Origin: Anaerolineales bacterium
GTDB taxonomy: Bacteria > Chloroflexota > Anaerolineae > Anaerolineales > Villigracilaceae
Length of the DNA: 64,000 nt
Assembly: GCA_013140605.1 (NCBI GenBank)
Contig: JABFSL010000002.1
Span: 23,961 to 87,960 of the forward strand
Reading direction: 5' to 3'
Below the pieces are notes generated by a model that was not told where the DNA came from, searched no databases, and was given only the letters and a program-made list of their open reading frames with translations. The translations under genes and the position numbers were made by a program. This document shows positions 44,000-52,333 of the stretch, piece by piece. The stretch's first letter is position 1, and every line of letters starts with the position of its first letter.

Positions 44000-44725
44000 A
44001 TGAACGAAAAACAAAAATCAAACCGCATGTGGTGGACATTACTCGCCGGGCCCATACTAGCGTTTATCTTGATCGTGGCCGCGTCCGTTTATTTTGGGTT
44101 TATCACACAGGGAAAAAATGTGGAAGTGATTCCGCAAATGGTCACTGATTCCACTCCATATCAACTGGTGATTTTGCAAATCTGGCTGTTATTCGTCGTG
44201 ATGAAATCCATGAAGCGCGACGGTCTTACCTGGAAAGACATCGGCTGGAAGTTGGCGGACGGTCAACAACTATGGCGCGAAGTGCTGATTGGCGCCATCC
44301 CTGGAGTTGCTATTGCCTTACTTTATTTCTATGTTCTCACCCCAATATTGACAAGTCTCCAAAAAATTTGGGACTACGTCCCCGCGGGCGCGGTGCTTAC
44401 CACGCTTGGCTCAGCCATCATTCCGTTTGCCATCGCGAATGTGCTCTTCGCGCCTTTCGTTGAAGAAAGCATTTATCGCGGTTATGGATTAACTCGTCTG
44501 CTCGGAAAGTTCAGTCAGCCTGCCGCCATCGCGCTTTCGATTTTCTTCTTCGGCATCCTGCATTGGACGGGCGGCTTCTGGTATGTTTTGCTGGTGGGCA
44601 TTGTGGCAGGCGGACCTTTTGCGTGGCTCCGTATGTCGCGCAAAAATATCATCGCGCCGTTTGCCGCGCATCTGGCATTGAATCTGGTTGAGACGATTTT
44701 CATCGTGCTGGCAATCAAAGGCTGA
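44000..44725 (+). CDS. CPBP-family intramembrane protease
   Basis: 241 aa, about seven membrane helices. The family motifs are present: EESIYRGYG (EExxxR), FGILHW and HLALN, which supply the catalytic Glu/His residues of the CAAX/Abi type. In bacteria such proteins process membrane substrates or give self-immunity to peptides. Co-transcribed with PadR. Confidence 0.9.
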   Translation: MNEKQKSNRMWWTLLAGPILAFILIVAASVYFGFITQGKNVEVIPQMVTDSTPYQLVILQIWLLFVVMKSMKRDGLTWKDIGWKLADGQQLWREVLIGAIPGVAIALLYFYVLTPILTSLQKIWDYVPAGAVLTTLGSAIIPFAIANVLFAPFVEESIYRGYGLTRLLGKFSQPAAIALSIFFFGILHWTGGFWYVLLVGIVAGGPFAWLRMSRKNIIAPFAAHLALNLVETIFIVLAIKG

Positions 44726-44763
44726 TATGAAAAAAAAATTCTAAAATCAATTATAAAAGTCGA

Positions 44764-44844
44764 AAGAACAGTCCTGCCGTCAGTTGTTCGATATCCGCCA
44801 AGGTCGCGAAAGTTCCTTGCCCCAGAGAATATCAAACGACGCTT
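44764..44844 (-). pseudogene. N-terminal fragment of a Y_phosphatase3-type tyrosine phosphatase
   Basis: On the - strand the run RRLIFSGARNFRDLGGYRTTDGRTV matches the well conserved start of this phosphatase family. The reading then changes to unrelated sequence and no catalytic part follows. Short decayed relic. Confidence 0.5.
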
Positions 44845-44849
44845 TTTTC

Positions 44850-45144
44850 TTCAAAAGATCACCCGCTAATTTTCAATTCAAAATCAAGTTGATCAATCAT
44901 TTTGACACATTCCTTTTGTATATATCAACAGGAGTGTATTCCCTATTTCTGAAATTGGATTAACAGCGTATTATTCCAAGGTGATAGTTCTCTTAATGTC
45001 TCTTGATGCAGGGATGAGGGTCAGGTCCAATTGCGGAAACAAATGGAATCTGTTCACCAAAATTAATTCACCAATCTCTGTTAACAAATCATCCTTGGGT
45101 TTTATGGTAAAGTTTGCACTTACATCCCACTCAGGAGCCTTCCC
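44850..45144. other. AT-rich gap, nothing recognised
   Basis: Holds the upstream region of the YfcC gene; no clear promoter boxes. Ends with AGGAG before ATG 45145. Confidence 0.4.
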
Positions 45145-46593
45145 ATGGAACAAAAAGCAGGCGCGCAGATCGGCAAACGAGCGTTTATTCAATCGCTCGT
45201 TATTTTATTTGTCTTGATGATGGTTGCGGGGATTCTCACCCTCGTCATCCCCGCTGGACAATACACCCGCATACAAGTGGATGGACGCGAGACTATTGAC
45301 CCCGCATCGTTCCAACTCGTCGCACATCCCGACTACCCCATCTGGCGTTGGTTCGTCGCGCCGCTTGAAGTCCTCGGCAGTTCAAGCGGATTGACCGTCA
45401 TTGTCATCATCATCGTGCTATTCTTTGCAGGTGGCGCGTTCGCAGTGATGGATAAAACTGGCACACTACGCGCCTTCATCGGCAGCATCGTGCGCCGTTT
45501 CAGCGGACGAAAGTACACGCTCCTGTGGATGGTTTCCCTCGCCTTCATGTTCCTCGGAGCAACTCTCGGCACCTTTGAAGAAGTTGTTTTGCTTGTACCT
45601 GTAATGATCGCACTCTCCTATTCCCTCGGTTGGGATGCGCTGGTCGGACTGGGCATGTCCATCCTTGCAACCAATATGGGATTCTCTGCCGCGATTTCAA
45701 ATCCATACACATTGGGCGTGTCACAGCAACTAGCAGGCTTGCCGCTTTTCTCTGGCGCGTGGCTGCGCATCATTATCTTCATCACCATCTACATCATCTT
45801 CGGTTTTTTCCTTTCAGCCTATGCCCGCAAGATAGATAAAAATCCAAAAGACTCTCTCGTGCATGGCGAAGACAATGCCGAACGTGAAAAGTACAAAAGC
45901 GTGGACGCCTCCCTCACCGCCGAAGACCCGAAACAAAATCGCGCCATGTCATTCTTTGGCTTCTTCTTGCTCTTCATTTTTGCAGTCATGCTTGCAGGTC
46001 CGTTTGTGCCCGCTATTTCAGATTACTCCCTGCCCATCGTTGGCATCCTCTTTCTCATCGGCGGATTGGGAGCAGGATTCATTTCAGGCGCGGGCGGCAA
46101 AAAAGTTTGGCAGGGACTGATCGAGGGTTGGGGCGGACTCGCTCCCTCCGTCCCGCTGATTCTGATGGCGGCCAGTATCCGCTTCATCATAGACAGCGGC
46201 GGCGTCACCGATACCATTCTTCACACTGCGGCTGATCCCTTCCAACAACTTGGCGCGTTCCCCGCCGCCATTGTCATTTACGCACTCGCACTCGGCATCG
46301 AATTCTTCATCGCATCAGGTTCCGCCAAAGCCTTCCTGATGATGCCCATCGTTTTGCCGCTCGCAGATATCATCGGCGTCACCCGCCAAACCGCTGTACT
46401 CGCCTACATTTTCGGCGACGGTTTCTCCAACCTCGCCTACCCCACCAACCCCGTCCTGCTTATCAGCCTCGGTCTCACCGTCGTCAGTTACCCCAAGTGG
46501 CTGCGCTGGACAGCCAAACTCTGGCTATGGGTTATTCTCGCAACAATTGCATTTTTAGGGATTGCTGTGGCGATTGGATTTGGACCATTCTAA
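45145..46593 (+). CDS. YfcC-family membrane transporter
   Basis: 482 aa, about 12 membrane helices. Matches the YfcC/ArcD-like family (LVIPAGQY, FAGGAFAVMDKTGTLRAFIG, LGTFEEVVLLVPVMIALSYSLGWDALVGLGMSILATNMGFSAAISNPYTLG). Members move amino acids, peptides or C4-dicarboxylates. Its stop overlaps the start of the peptidase gene by one base, so import and hydrolysis of a small peptide or N-acylated amino acid is likely. Confidence 0.85.
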   Translation: MEQKAGAQIGKRAFIQSLVILFVLMMVAGILTLVIPAGQYTRIQVDGRETIDPASFQLVAHPDYPIWRWFVAPLEVLGSSSGLTVIVIIIVLFFAGGAFAVMDKTGTLRAFIGSIVRRFSGRKYTLLWMVSLAFMFLGATLGTFEEVVLLVPVMIALSYSLGWDALVGLGMSILATNMGFSAAISNPYTLGVSQQLAGLPLFSGAWLRIIIFITIYIIFGFFLSAYARKIDKNPKDSLVHGEDNAEREKYKSVDASLTAEDPKQNRAMSFFGFFLLFIFAVMLAGPFVPAISDYSLPIVGILFLIGGLGAGFISGAGGKKVWQGLIEGWGGLAPSVPLILMAASIRFIIDSGGVTDTILHTAADPFQQLGAFPAAIVIYALALGIEFFIASGSAKAFLMMPIVLPLADIIGVTRQTAVLAYIFGDGFSNLAYPTNPVLLISLGLTVVSYPKWLRWTAKLWLWVILATIAFLGIAVAIGFGPF

Positions 46594-47711
46594 TGAACAT
46601 TACCTTCCCCTCATCTTACGAAGACTCCCGCGCGCGCTTCATTCGTGACTTTGAACTGCTGCGTCCCCAATGGGCGGATTCTCGCCTTGAGTCTGTTCCG
46701 CTAAAAACCGATCCCACTTTGAGTATTGACTATGCCTGGGCAGAGCCGCGCAAAAAAGAAAATCTCATCATCATCTCGACGGGCTTGCATGGCATTGAAG
46801 GCTATGTTGGCTCGGCCATGCTTAAAATCTTCATGGATGAATTCGCGCCAAGACTCAATTTAGAAAATACAGGCTTGCTCCTTGTCCACGCGATCAATCC
46901 GTGGGGTATGAAGAACTGCCGCCGCTACAACGAAAACAACGCCGACTTAAATCGCAATTTCGTTTGGGATGAAGACTTCGATCCAAAAATCAACCCCGAT
47001 TACGAGTCGTTGACTCCGCTGTTGAATCCTGCACGCCCCATCGCAAGCCTTTTTGCAAGCGACATCGCTTTCATTTCGCGCTTGATTGGGAACATCGTCA
47101 AGTTGGGCATTCTTCGCATTCGACAGGGCATGTTGAGCGGACAATATCGTCACCCGCGCGGTGTTCAATTTGGCGGACAGTCCACGCAGGAAAGCACACA
47201 ACTCATGCGCGGACTTTTCCAGCGCGCATTCGATGAGTATGAGCAAGTCATTCATCTCGACATGCACACAGGCTACGGACCGCGCTATCAGATGAGTTTC
47301 GTTAACTCGACGCGCGAACCAGCATCCAGTCAGGAATTGACGCGGCGGTTTAATTATCCGCAGATCGTAGCCGCCACCCCATCTGACTTCTACAGCGTCA
47401 GCGGCGACATCACTGAATATTTCTACCAACTGCGCGATGAGAAATACCCATCCAAAAAATTATTCGCCACCTGTTTTGAATTCGGCACATTCGGGGCTTC
47501 GCTTCCAATGCAGATCCGCAGCATGCGCATCACCATTTTGGAAAACAGATTGTTCCAGTTTGGCGCAAAATCAGATGCGCTCCGCAACGCGGTGAGGAAA
47601 GAATACGAAGAATTATTCTTTCCCGCCGAATCCAAATGGCGCGAAAAAGCAATGCAAGATTGCAGGCAGGCTTTTGAGGGAGTGTTAGGCTCTTACGGGA
47701 TTTTCAAATAG
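46593..47711 (+). CDS. DUF2817 / M14-like zinc carboxypeptidase
   Basis: 372 aa from ATG 46593 (TAATG overlap). Zinc-site pattern STGLHGIEGYVGS with His and Glu, third ligand in HLDMHTGYG, and the substrate-binding NNADLNRNF as in M14 enzymes and succinylglutamate desuccinylase relatives. Predicted to hydrolyse a peptide or acylated amino acid in the cytoplasm. Coupled to the YfcC transporter. Confidence 0.85.
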   Translation: MNITFPSSYEDSRARFIRDFELLRPQWADSRLESVPLKTDPTLSIDYAWAEPRKKENLIIISTGLHGIEGYVGSAMLKIFMDEFAPRLNLENTGLLLVHAINPWGMKNCRRYNENNADLNRNFVWDEDFDPKINPDYESLTPLLNPARPIASLFASDIAFISRLIGNIVKLGILRIRQGMLSGQYRHPRGVQFGGQSTQESTQLMRGLFQRAFDEYEQVIHLDMHTGYGPRYQMSFVNSTREPASSQELTRRFNYPQIVAATPSDFYSVSGDITEYFYQLRDEKYPSKKLFATCFEFGTFGASLPMQIRSMRITILENRLFQFGAKSDALRNAVRKEYEELFFPAESKWREKAMQDCRQAFEGVLGSYGIFK

Positions 47712-47840
47712 CAAGGAAAAGCAATAATACCAATTTGCTGTGTATCCAACTGGTGAACTACGCCAATCATTTGTCACTAATGATTCGGTCTTTTGATGTC
47801 AGTAAAATAGGGCTTACGCAGAATGAAATTTTAATTCGCT

Positions 47841-47883
47841 AATCTGCGCGAATTTACGCTAATCTTTTTAATTCGCGCAGATT
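47841..47883. repeat. dispersed inverted repeat, AATCTGCGCGAATT arms
   Basis: AATCTGCGCGAATT (47841-47854) and perfect inverse (47870-47883). Sits in the otherwise empty gap 47712-48015 between the peptidase and the CoxG gene. Confidence 0.8.
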
Positions 47884-48015
47884 GGTGGACTCTTAAAGGT
47901 TTTACGTAAGTCTTATCATGGAATCTCAGAAACAGCAGATGCGTGAGTTATAATCACACCAATCTGGCCGATTACATCCAATAAATTCCGTTTCATAATT
48001 TTGAATGGAGAATTG

Positions 48016-48474
48016 ATGTTATTAAAAGGTGATGTCACGATTAATGCGCCTCGAAAGCAGGTGTGGGATTTTCTAACCGACCCGAATCAGATCGGACAGT
48101 GTTTGCCGGGGGTGGAGAAGATCGAGACCATTGAAGAATTTAAAAAATATCGCGGGGTGGTTTCGATTGGGTTGGGCTCGGTAAAAGCCCGTTTCAGCGG
48201 TGATGTCGAAATCCTTGAATTGGATGAACCCAACCGCGCAAAGTTAAAAGCACATGGCACAGCAACAGGCAGCGCGGCAGATGCGGTCAGCGAAATGAGT
48301 CTGAGTGACGGGCCTGACAATTCCACGCTCGTGCATTGGACGGCAGACATCAATGTCTCTGGTCAACTGGCAAGCCTTGTCTCGCGTTTGATGATCCCCG
48401 TCTCGCAAAAACTCGCTGGCGTATTCTATGATGAAGTGCGTAAGCGGATCGAAACCGCAAACGCTTCAATCTGA
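48016..48474 (+). CDS. CoxG-like SRPBCC protein (CO dehydrogenase subunit G family)
   Basis: 152 aa from ATG 48016, 6 bases after GGAG. CoxG pattern LKGDVTINAPRKQVWDFLTDPNQIGQCLPGVEKIE ... YRGVVSIGLGSVKARFSGDVEI. CoxG-type proteins anchor molybdenum hydroxylases of the CODH family to the membrane or act in maturation. First gene of the hydroxylase cluster. Confidence 0.9.
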   Translation: MLLKGDVTINAPRKQVWDFLTDPNQIGQCLPGVEKIETIEEFKKYRGVVSIGLGSVKARFSGDVEILELDEPNRAKLKAHGTATGSAADAVSEMSLSDGPDNSTLVHWTADINVSGQLASLVSRLMIPVSQKLAGVFYDEVRKRIETANASI

Positions 48475-48496
48475 CCGAGAAGCTGATCAATTAACG

Positions 48497-49561
48497 ATGC
48501 GCGATATTCTGGCTGACGTTGACCGCTGGCAAAAGGAAGATGTTGCAGTTGCACTCGCGACTGTCATTCAAACCTGGGGATCTTCACCGCGCCGCGCTGG
48601 AGCTAAAATGGCGCTCGCCTCCGATGGGCGGATCATTGGCTCGGTCAGCGGCGGTTGTGTGGAGAACGCAGTCTATGAGGCTGGAGTCGAATCGTTAAAA
48701 ACGAATCGGCCCCAGCTTTTGCATTTTGGCGTGGCAGATGAAACCGCCTGGGAAGTTGGTCTCGCCTGTGGGGGAAGTATTGATGTCTTTGTGAAGCCAC
48801 TGGACAGAATTTTTTTTCAATTCCTGCGCGCAGCCTGGACGGATCAAAAGGAGTCTGTTCATGTGACCGTGATTCGTAGTTCAACAGAATTGTTGGGAAG
48901 CGAATTTTTGATTCGAGAAGATGGAATTGTTATTGGCAATCACTGGAATACGGAAAAAATATCGGGACTTGCAAAGGAAATTCTCTTACAAAGAGAATCA
49001 CGATGTGTCAATTTAGATGACGAGACAGAGATATTCCTTGATTTCATCTCGCCCCCTTCCACGCTGATCGGGATAGGCGGAGTTCACATAGCAATTGCAT
49101 TGATGCAACTGGCTAAAACACTGGGCTATCGGACAATTGTGATTGACCCGCGCAAGGCTTGGGGAAACAGAGAACGCTTCCCAAATGTAGATCAACTGAT
49201 TCAAGCCTGGCCTGACGATGCGTTTGAACAGATCAAAGTAACACTTTCCACAGCCATAGTGATGCTCACTCACGACCCAAAATTGGATGACCCGGCGTTG
49301 AAGATCGCGCTGAAGGGACCAGCGTTTTATATTGGCGCATTGGGAAGCAAATCCACGCATGGAAAGAGACGTGATAGGTTATTGAACGAAGGCATGGATG
49401 AATTGCAATTATCACGTTTACATGCGCCAATTGGATTGGATATCGGCGCACAATCACCAGAAGAGATCGCGCTGGCGATCATGGCAGAGGTGGTGAATGC
49501 CCATAGAAAACAGAATCAATTGTCGGCTAAGAATGAAGCGCAGGTAGTCCCCAATCTCTAA
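48497..49561 (+). CDS. XdhC/CoxI-family maturation factor
   Basis: 354 aa from ATG 48497. N-terminal XdhC_CoxI domain (ATVIQTWGSSPRRAGAKMALASDGRIIGSVSGGCVE), C-terminal Rossmann domain (LIGIGGVHIAIALMQLAKTLGYRTIVIDPR). XdhC loads sulfurated Mo-cofactor into hydroxylases of the xanthine dehydrogenase family. Its last residues (NQLSAKNEAQVVPNL) come from a dispersed repeat that also occurs at 59.3 kb. Confidence 0.9.
   Translation: MRDILADVDRWQKEDVAVALATVIQTWGSSPRRAGAKMALASDGRIIGSVSGGCVENAVYEAGVESLKTNRPQLLHFGVADETAWEVGLACGGSIDVFVKPLDRIFFQFLRAAWTDQKESVHVTVIRSSTELLGSEFLIREDGIVIGNHWNTEKISGLAKEILLQRESRCVNLDDETEIFLDFISPPSTLIGIGGVHIAIALMQLAKTLGYRTIVIDPRKAWGNRERFPNVDQLIQAWPDDAFEQIKVTLSTAIVMLTHDPKLDDPALKIALKGPAFYIGALGSKSTHGKRRDRLLNEGMDELQLSRLHAPIGLDIGAQSPEEIALAIMAEVVNAHRKQNQLSAKNEAQVVPNL
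49511..49540 (+). repeat. repeat copy within the 3' end of the XdhC gene
   Basis: 30 bases from CAGAATCAATTGTCGG onward to ATGAAGCG, matching 28 of 30 positions with an inverted copy at 59294-59323. Confidence 0.8.
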
Positions 49562-49597
49562 TTCTCTACTCCTCCAATTCTCAAGGACCTTTATTTC

Positions 49598-50479
49598 ATG
49601 AAACCTGCTCCCTTTGAATATCATGTCCCTGATTCGCTTGAACAAGCATTGGATTTAATGAGCCAATATGCGGACGAAGCGAAGATCCTGGCGGGCGGAC
49701 AAAGCCTTGTGCCCGCGATGAATTTTCGCGTGGTGCAGCCGAGCATGCTGATAGATTTGAATCGGGTAAGTGAACTGAGTCTTATTCGCGAGGAGGGTGA
49801 GGCAATTCGAATTGGGGCGATGGCACGTGAAAGGCATCTGGAATTTGACTCTTCCATTGCAAAGCATATTCCACTTTTAACAGAAGCCACACCATTTATC
49901 GCGCATCCGCAAATTAGAAACCGTGGCACGATCGGCGGAAGCATTGTCAATGCCGACCCGGCCGCAGAGTTACCTGTGCTCATGCTGACATTGGACGCGC
50001 GGCTCAAGGCGCAAAATATATCGGGCGAGCGTTGGATCGACGCGCATGATTTTTTCGCTGGCATGTTCACCACCGCGCTTGCGCCCGATGAAATTTTGGT
50101 CGAGATCGAATTGCCATATATGCCGCCGCATACAGGCTGGTCTTTCATGGAAGTTGCGCCGCGCACGGGAGATTATGCATTGATGGGCGTCGCCGCGTTG
50201 GTAACTCTGGATGAAAACGGAAAATGTAAAAAAGCAAAATTGGTTTATTTGAATGCCGGCGATGGCCCCGTGGACGCAAAAGAATCCGCCAAACTTTTGG
50301 AAGGCGAAACATTGAATGATGCGTTGATTGAATCTGCGGCGGCGATGGCAAGCCAAAAGGAAATCAACCCGTTTGGGAATGTTCATACTTCAATTGATTT
50401 TCAGCGTCATTTGGCAAATGTGTTGACGAAAAAAGCGTTGAAGCAAGCCATGCAGCGCGCGGAGGAAAACCAGCAATGA
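49598..50479 (+). CDS. FAD-binding subunit of a molybdenum hydroxylase (CoxM/XdhB type)
   Basis: 293 aa. FAD motifs: KILAGGQSLVPAMNFR (near residue 31) and NRGTIGGSIVNADPAAELP (near 108), as in the medium subunit of CODH/xanthine dehydrogenase. It passes electrons from the FeS subunit to the acceptor. Its stop overlaps the start of the FeS subunit gene by 4 bases. Confidence 0.93.
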   Translation: MKPAPFEYHVPDSLEQALDLMSQYADEAKILAGGQSLVPAMNFRVVQPSMLIDLNRVSELSLIREEGEAIRIGAMARERHLEFDSSIAKHIPLLTEATPFIAHPQIRNRGTIGGSIVNADPAAELPVLMLTLDARLKAQNISGERWIDAHDFFAGMFTTALAPDEILVEIELPYMPPHTGWSFMEVAPRTGDYALMGVAALVTLDENGKCKKAKLVYLNAGDGPVDAKESAKLLEGETLNDALIESAAAMASQKEINPFGNVHTSIDFQRHLANVLTKKALKQAMQRAEENQQ

Positions 50480-50952
50480 CCCAATCATTTCCCGTGACGA
50501 TCACAGTCAACGAAAAAGAATACAAGCGTGATGTGGAACCGCGTTTATTGCTAAGCGATTTTCTGCGTCACGAACTTGGGCTGACAGGCACGCACGTTGG
50601 ATGCGAGCATGGAGTTTGCGGCGCATGTACAGTTTTGTTCGACGGCGAATCCGTACGTTCCTGTTTGATCTTTGCTATTCAAGCGGATGCTCACAGCATT
50701 ACAACCGTGGAAGGATTGGCTAAGGATAAAGACAACTTACATCCAATCCAACAAGGCTTCTGGGAAGCGCATGGTCTGCAATGCGGTTATTGCACACCGG
50801 GCATTTTGATGACACTGGTTCCATTCTTAAAAGAAAACCCGAATCCAACAGAAGATGAAATTCGCCATGCGATCTCTGGCAACTTGTGCCGCTGCACGGG
50901 TTATCAACATATTGTGGATGCGGTGAAGTTGGCGGCTGAAAAAATGCGGTAA
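50476..50952 (+). CDS. [2Fe-2S] subunit of a molybdenum hydroxylase (CoxS type)
   Basis: 158 aa. Plant-type [2Fe-2S] site CEHGVCGACTVLFDGESVRSC in the N-terminal half, second cluster site CGYCTPGILM ... LCRCTGYQHI in the C-terminal half, as in CoxS/XdhC-like small subunits. Overlaps the FAD subunit gene by 4 bases; the large subunit gene is 5.9 kb further on. Confidence 0.94.
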   Translation: MTQSFPVTITVNEKEYKRDVEPRLLLSDFLRHELGLTGTHVGCEHGVCGACTVLFDGESVRSCLIFAIQADAHSITTVEGLAKDKDNLHPIQQGFWEAHGLQCGYCTPGILMTLVPFLKENPNPTEDEIRHAISGNLCRCTGYQHIVDAVKLAAEKMR

Positions 50953-51040
50953 TTAGCAAGTGGTAATTGGTGGTCGAGTAGGGTCGAGCGGTAGCGAGAC
51001 GCGTATCGAGACCACGCGGTAATTAGTAAATGGCAATTGG
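50947..51040. repeat. compound repeat: inverted element between two direct repeats
   Basis: Direct copies of a 24-base unit (CGGTAATTAGCAAGTGG... at 50947-50970 and CGGTAATTAGTAAATGG... at 51017-51040, 3 mismatches) flank an inverted element with arms GTGGTCGAG (50970) and CTCGA-type inverse ending at 51015. The inner element belongs to the family GGTGGTTGAGTAG...TATCGAAACCACC found at 56.7 and 59.2 kb. Confidence 0.75.
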
Positions 51041-51052
51041 AGATCAGAGATC

Positions 51053-52333
51053 ATGACTGATGATCGGTTAATAGAGTCTTTGCGTGCCGGAGATTTGACA
51101 CTTCCTGAATATCTTGCGCAAGCAGAATCTCGGTTCATGGAACACGAGTCGTCCATATTTGCATTTATCCCAGAGAATGATCGCTTTACACGTTTACACA
51201 AAGAAACAGAGGCGCTTATTTCTCAATATCCAGATGTGATTGATCGGCCGCCTTTGTATGGAATGTTGATCGGTGTAAAGGATATTTTTCACGTCGAGGG
51301 ATTTGTAACGCAAGCTGGATCTCGTTTGCCTTCCGAAGAACTCCAGGGCGCCGAAGCAGAAAGCGTTACAAAACTTAAAAATGCTGGTGCGCTCATTTTG
51401 GGGAAAACCGTTACAACTGAATTCGCATATTTCTCTCCCGGCCCCACGCGGAATCCGAATAACCTCGAACATACGCCAGGTGGTTCAAGCAGCGGGTCGG
51501 CGGCGGCGGTTGCCGCGGGGTTGTGTTCTCTCGCCTTGGGGACTCAAACCATCGGCTCGATCATTCGTCCTGCTGCATTTTGCGGAGTGGTTGGAGTTAA
51601 GCCAACTTATGACCGCATTTCGCGCAATGGTGTTATTCCGCTTTCATCATCTTTTGATCACGTTGGATTTTTCACGCCCGATGTTTCTACTGCAAAACTT
51701 GCCGCACCTTCTTTATATAACGATTGGAATGACTCAAGCTCATCGGATAAAAAACCGACACTCGGAATCCCCGAAGGAGATTATCTCTCCTACGCCTCAG
51801 ACGAAGCATTGGATTGCCTCAGCGCAATTTACGATTCCCTCGTTAACGCTGGATATAACGTAAGGAGTATTCCAGTAATTAGCGATTATCAACAAGTGCG
51901 AGACCGCCATGATGCAATCATGTCTTATGATGCATCCCAGGTTCATAAAGAATGGTTTGAAAAATACGAATCACTTTACTCACAAAAATTTACCGACTTA
52001 ATCAAACGTGGTCAATCAGTCTCCAATCTCCAATCTCTAATCTCTGCCCGCGATAACTTTAGAAATCAAATCATCGAAACCATGAATGAAAATAATATTG
52101 ATATATGGATTTGTCCGCCAACAATCGGTCCTGCGCCAAAGGGACTCGAAAGTACGGGCGACCCCGTCATGTGCCTGCCATGGACTCAAATTGGATTCCC
52201 AGCTATCAATATTCCAACAACAAAAAATGACGATGGATTACCGATGGGTTTACAGCTTGTAGGTAAATGGAATTCAGATGAATCACTGCTTGCCTGGGCA
52301 GAAGATATTGAGAAAATTGTGAGAAAGATATGA
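51053..52333 (+). CDS. amidase-signature enzyme
   Basis: 426 aa. The catalytic triad of the family is visible: Lys in LIGVKDIF (near residue 74), cis-Ser in TPGGSSSGSAAAVAAG, and the nucleophile Ser in GTQTIGSIIRPA. Substrate is unknown; relatives hydrolyse biuret, allophanate, ureidomalonate or arylamides. A repeat-derived run (SNLQSLISAR, near residue 323) is inserted in frame. Its stop overlaps the FdrA start by 4 bases, so it belongs to the same pathway. Confidence 0.9.
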   Translation: MTDDRLIESLRAGDLTLPEYLAQAESRFMEHESSIFAFIPENDRFTRLHKETEALISQYPDVIDRPPLYGMLIGVKDIFHVEGFVTQAGSRLPSEELQGAEAESVTKLKNAGALILGKTVTTEFAYFSPGPTRNPNNLEHTPGGSSSGSAAAVAAGLCSLALGTQTIGSIIRPAAFCGVVGVKPTYDRISRNGVIPLSSSFDHVGFFTPDVSTAKLAAPSLYNDWNDSSSSDKKPTLGIPEGDYLSYASDEALDCLSAIYDSLVNAGYNVRSIPVISDYQQVRDRHDAIMSYDASQVHKEWFEKYESLYSQKFTDLIKRGQSVSNLQSLISARDNFRNQIIETMNENNIDIWICPPTIGPAPKGLESTGDPVMCLPWTQIGFPAINIPTTKNDDGLPMGLQLVGKWNSDESLLAWAEDIEKIVRKI

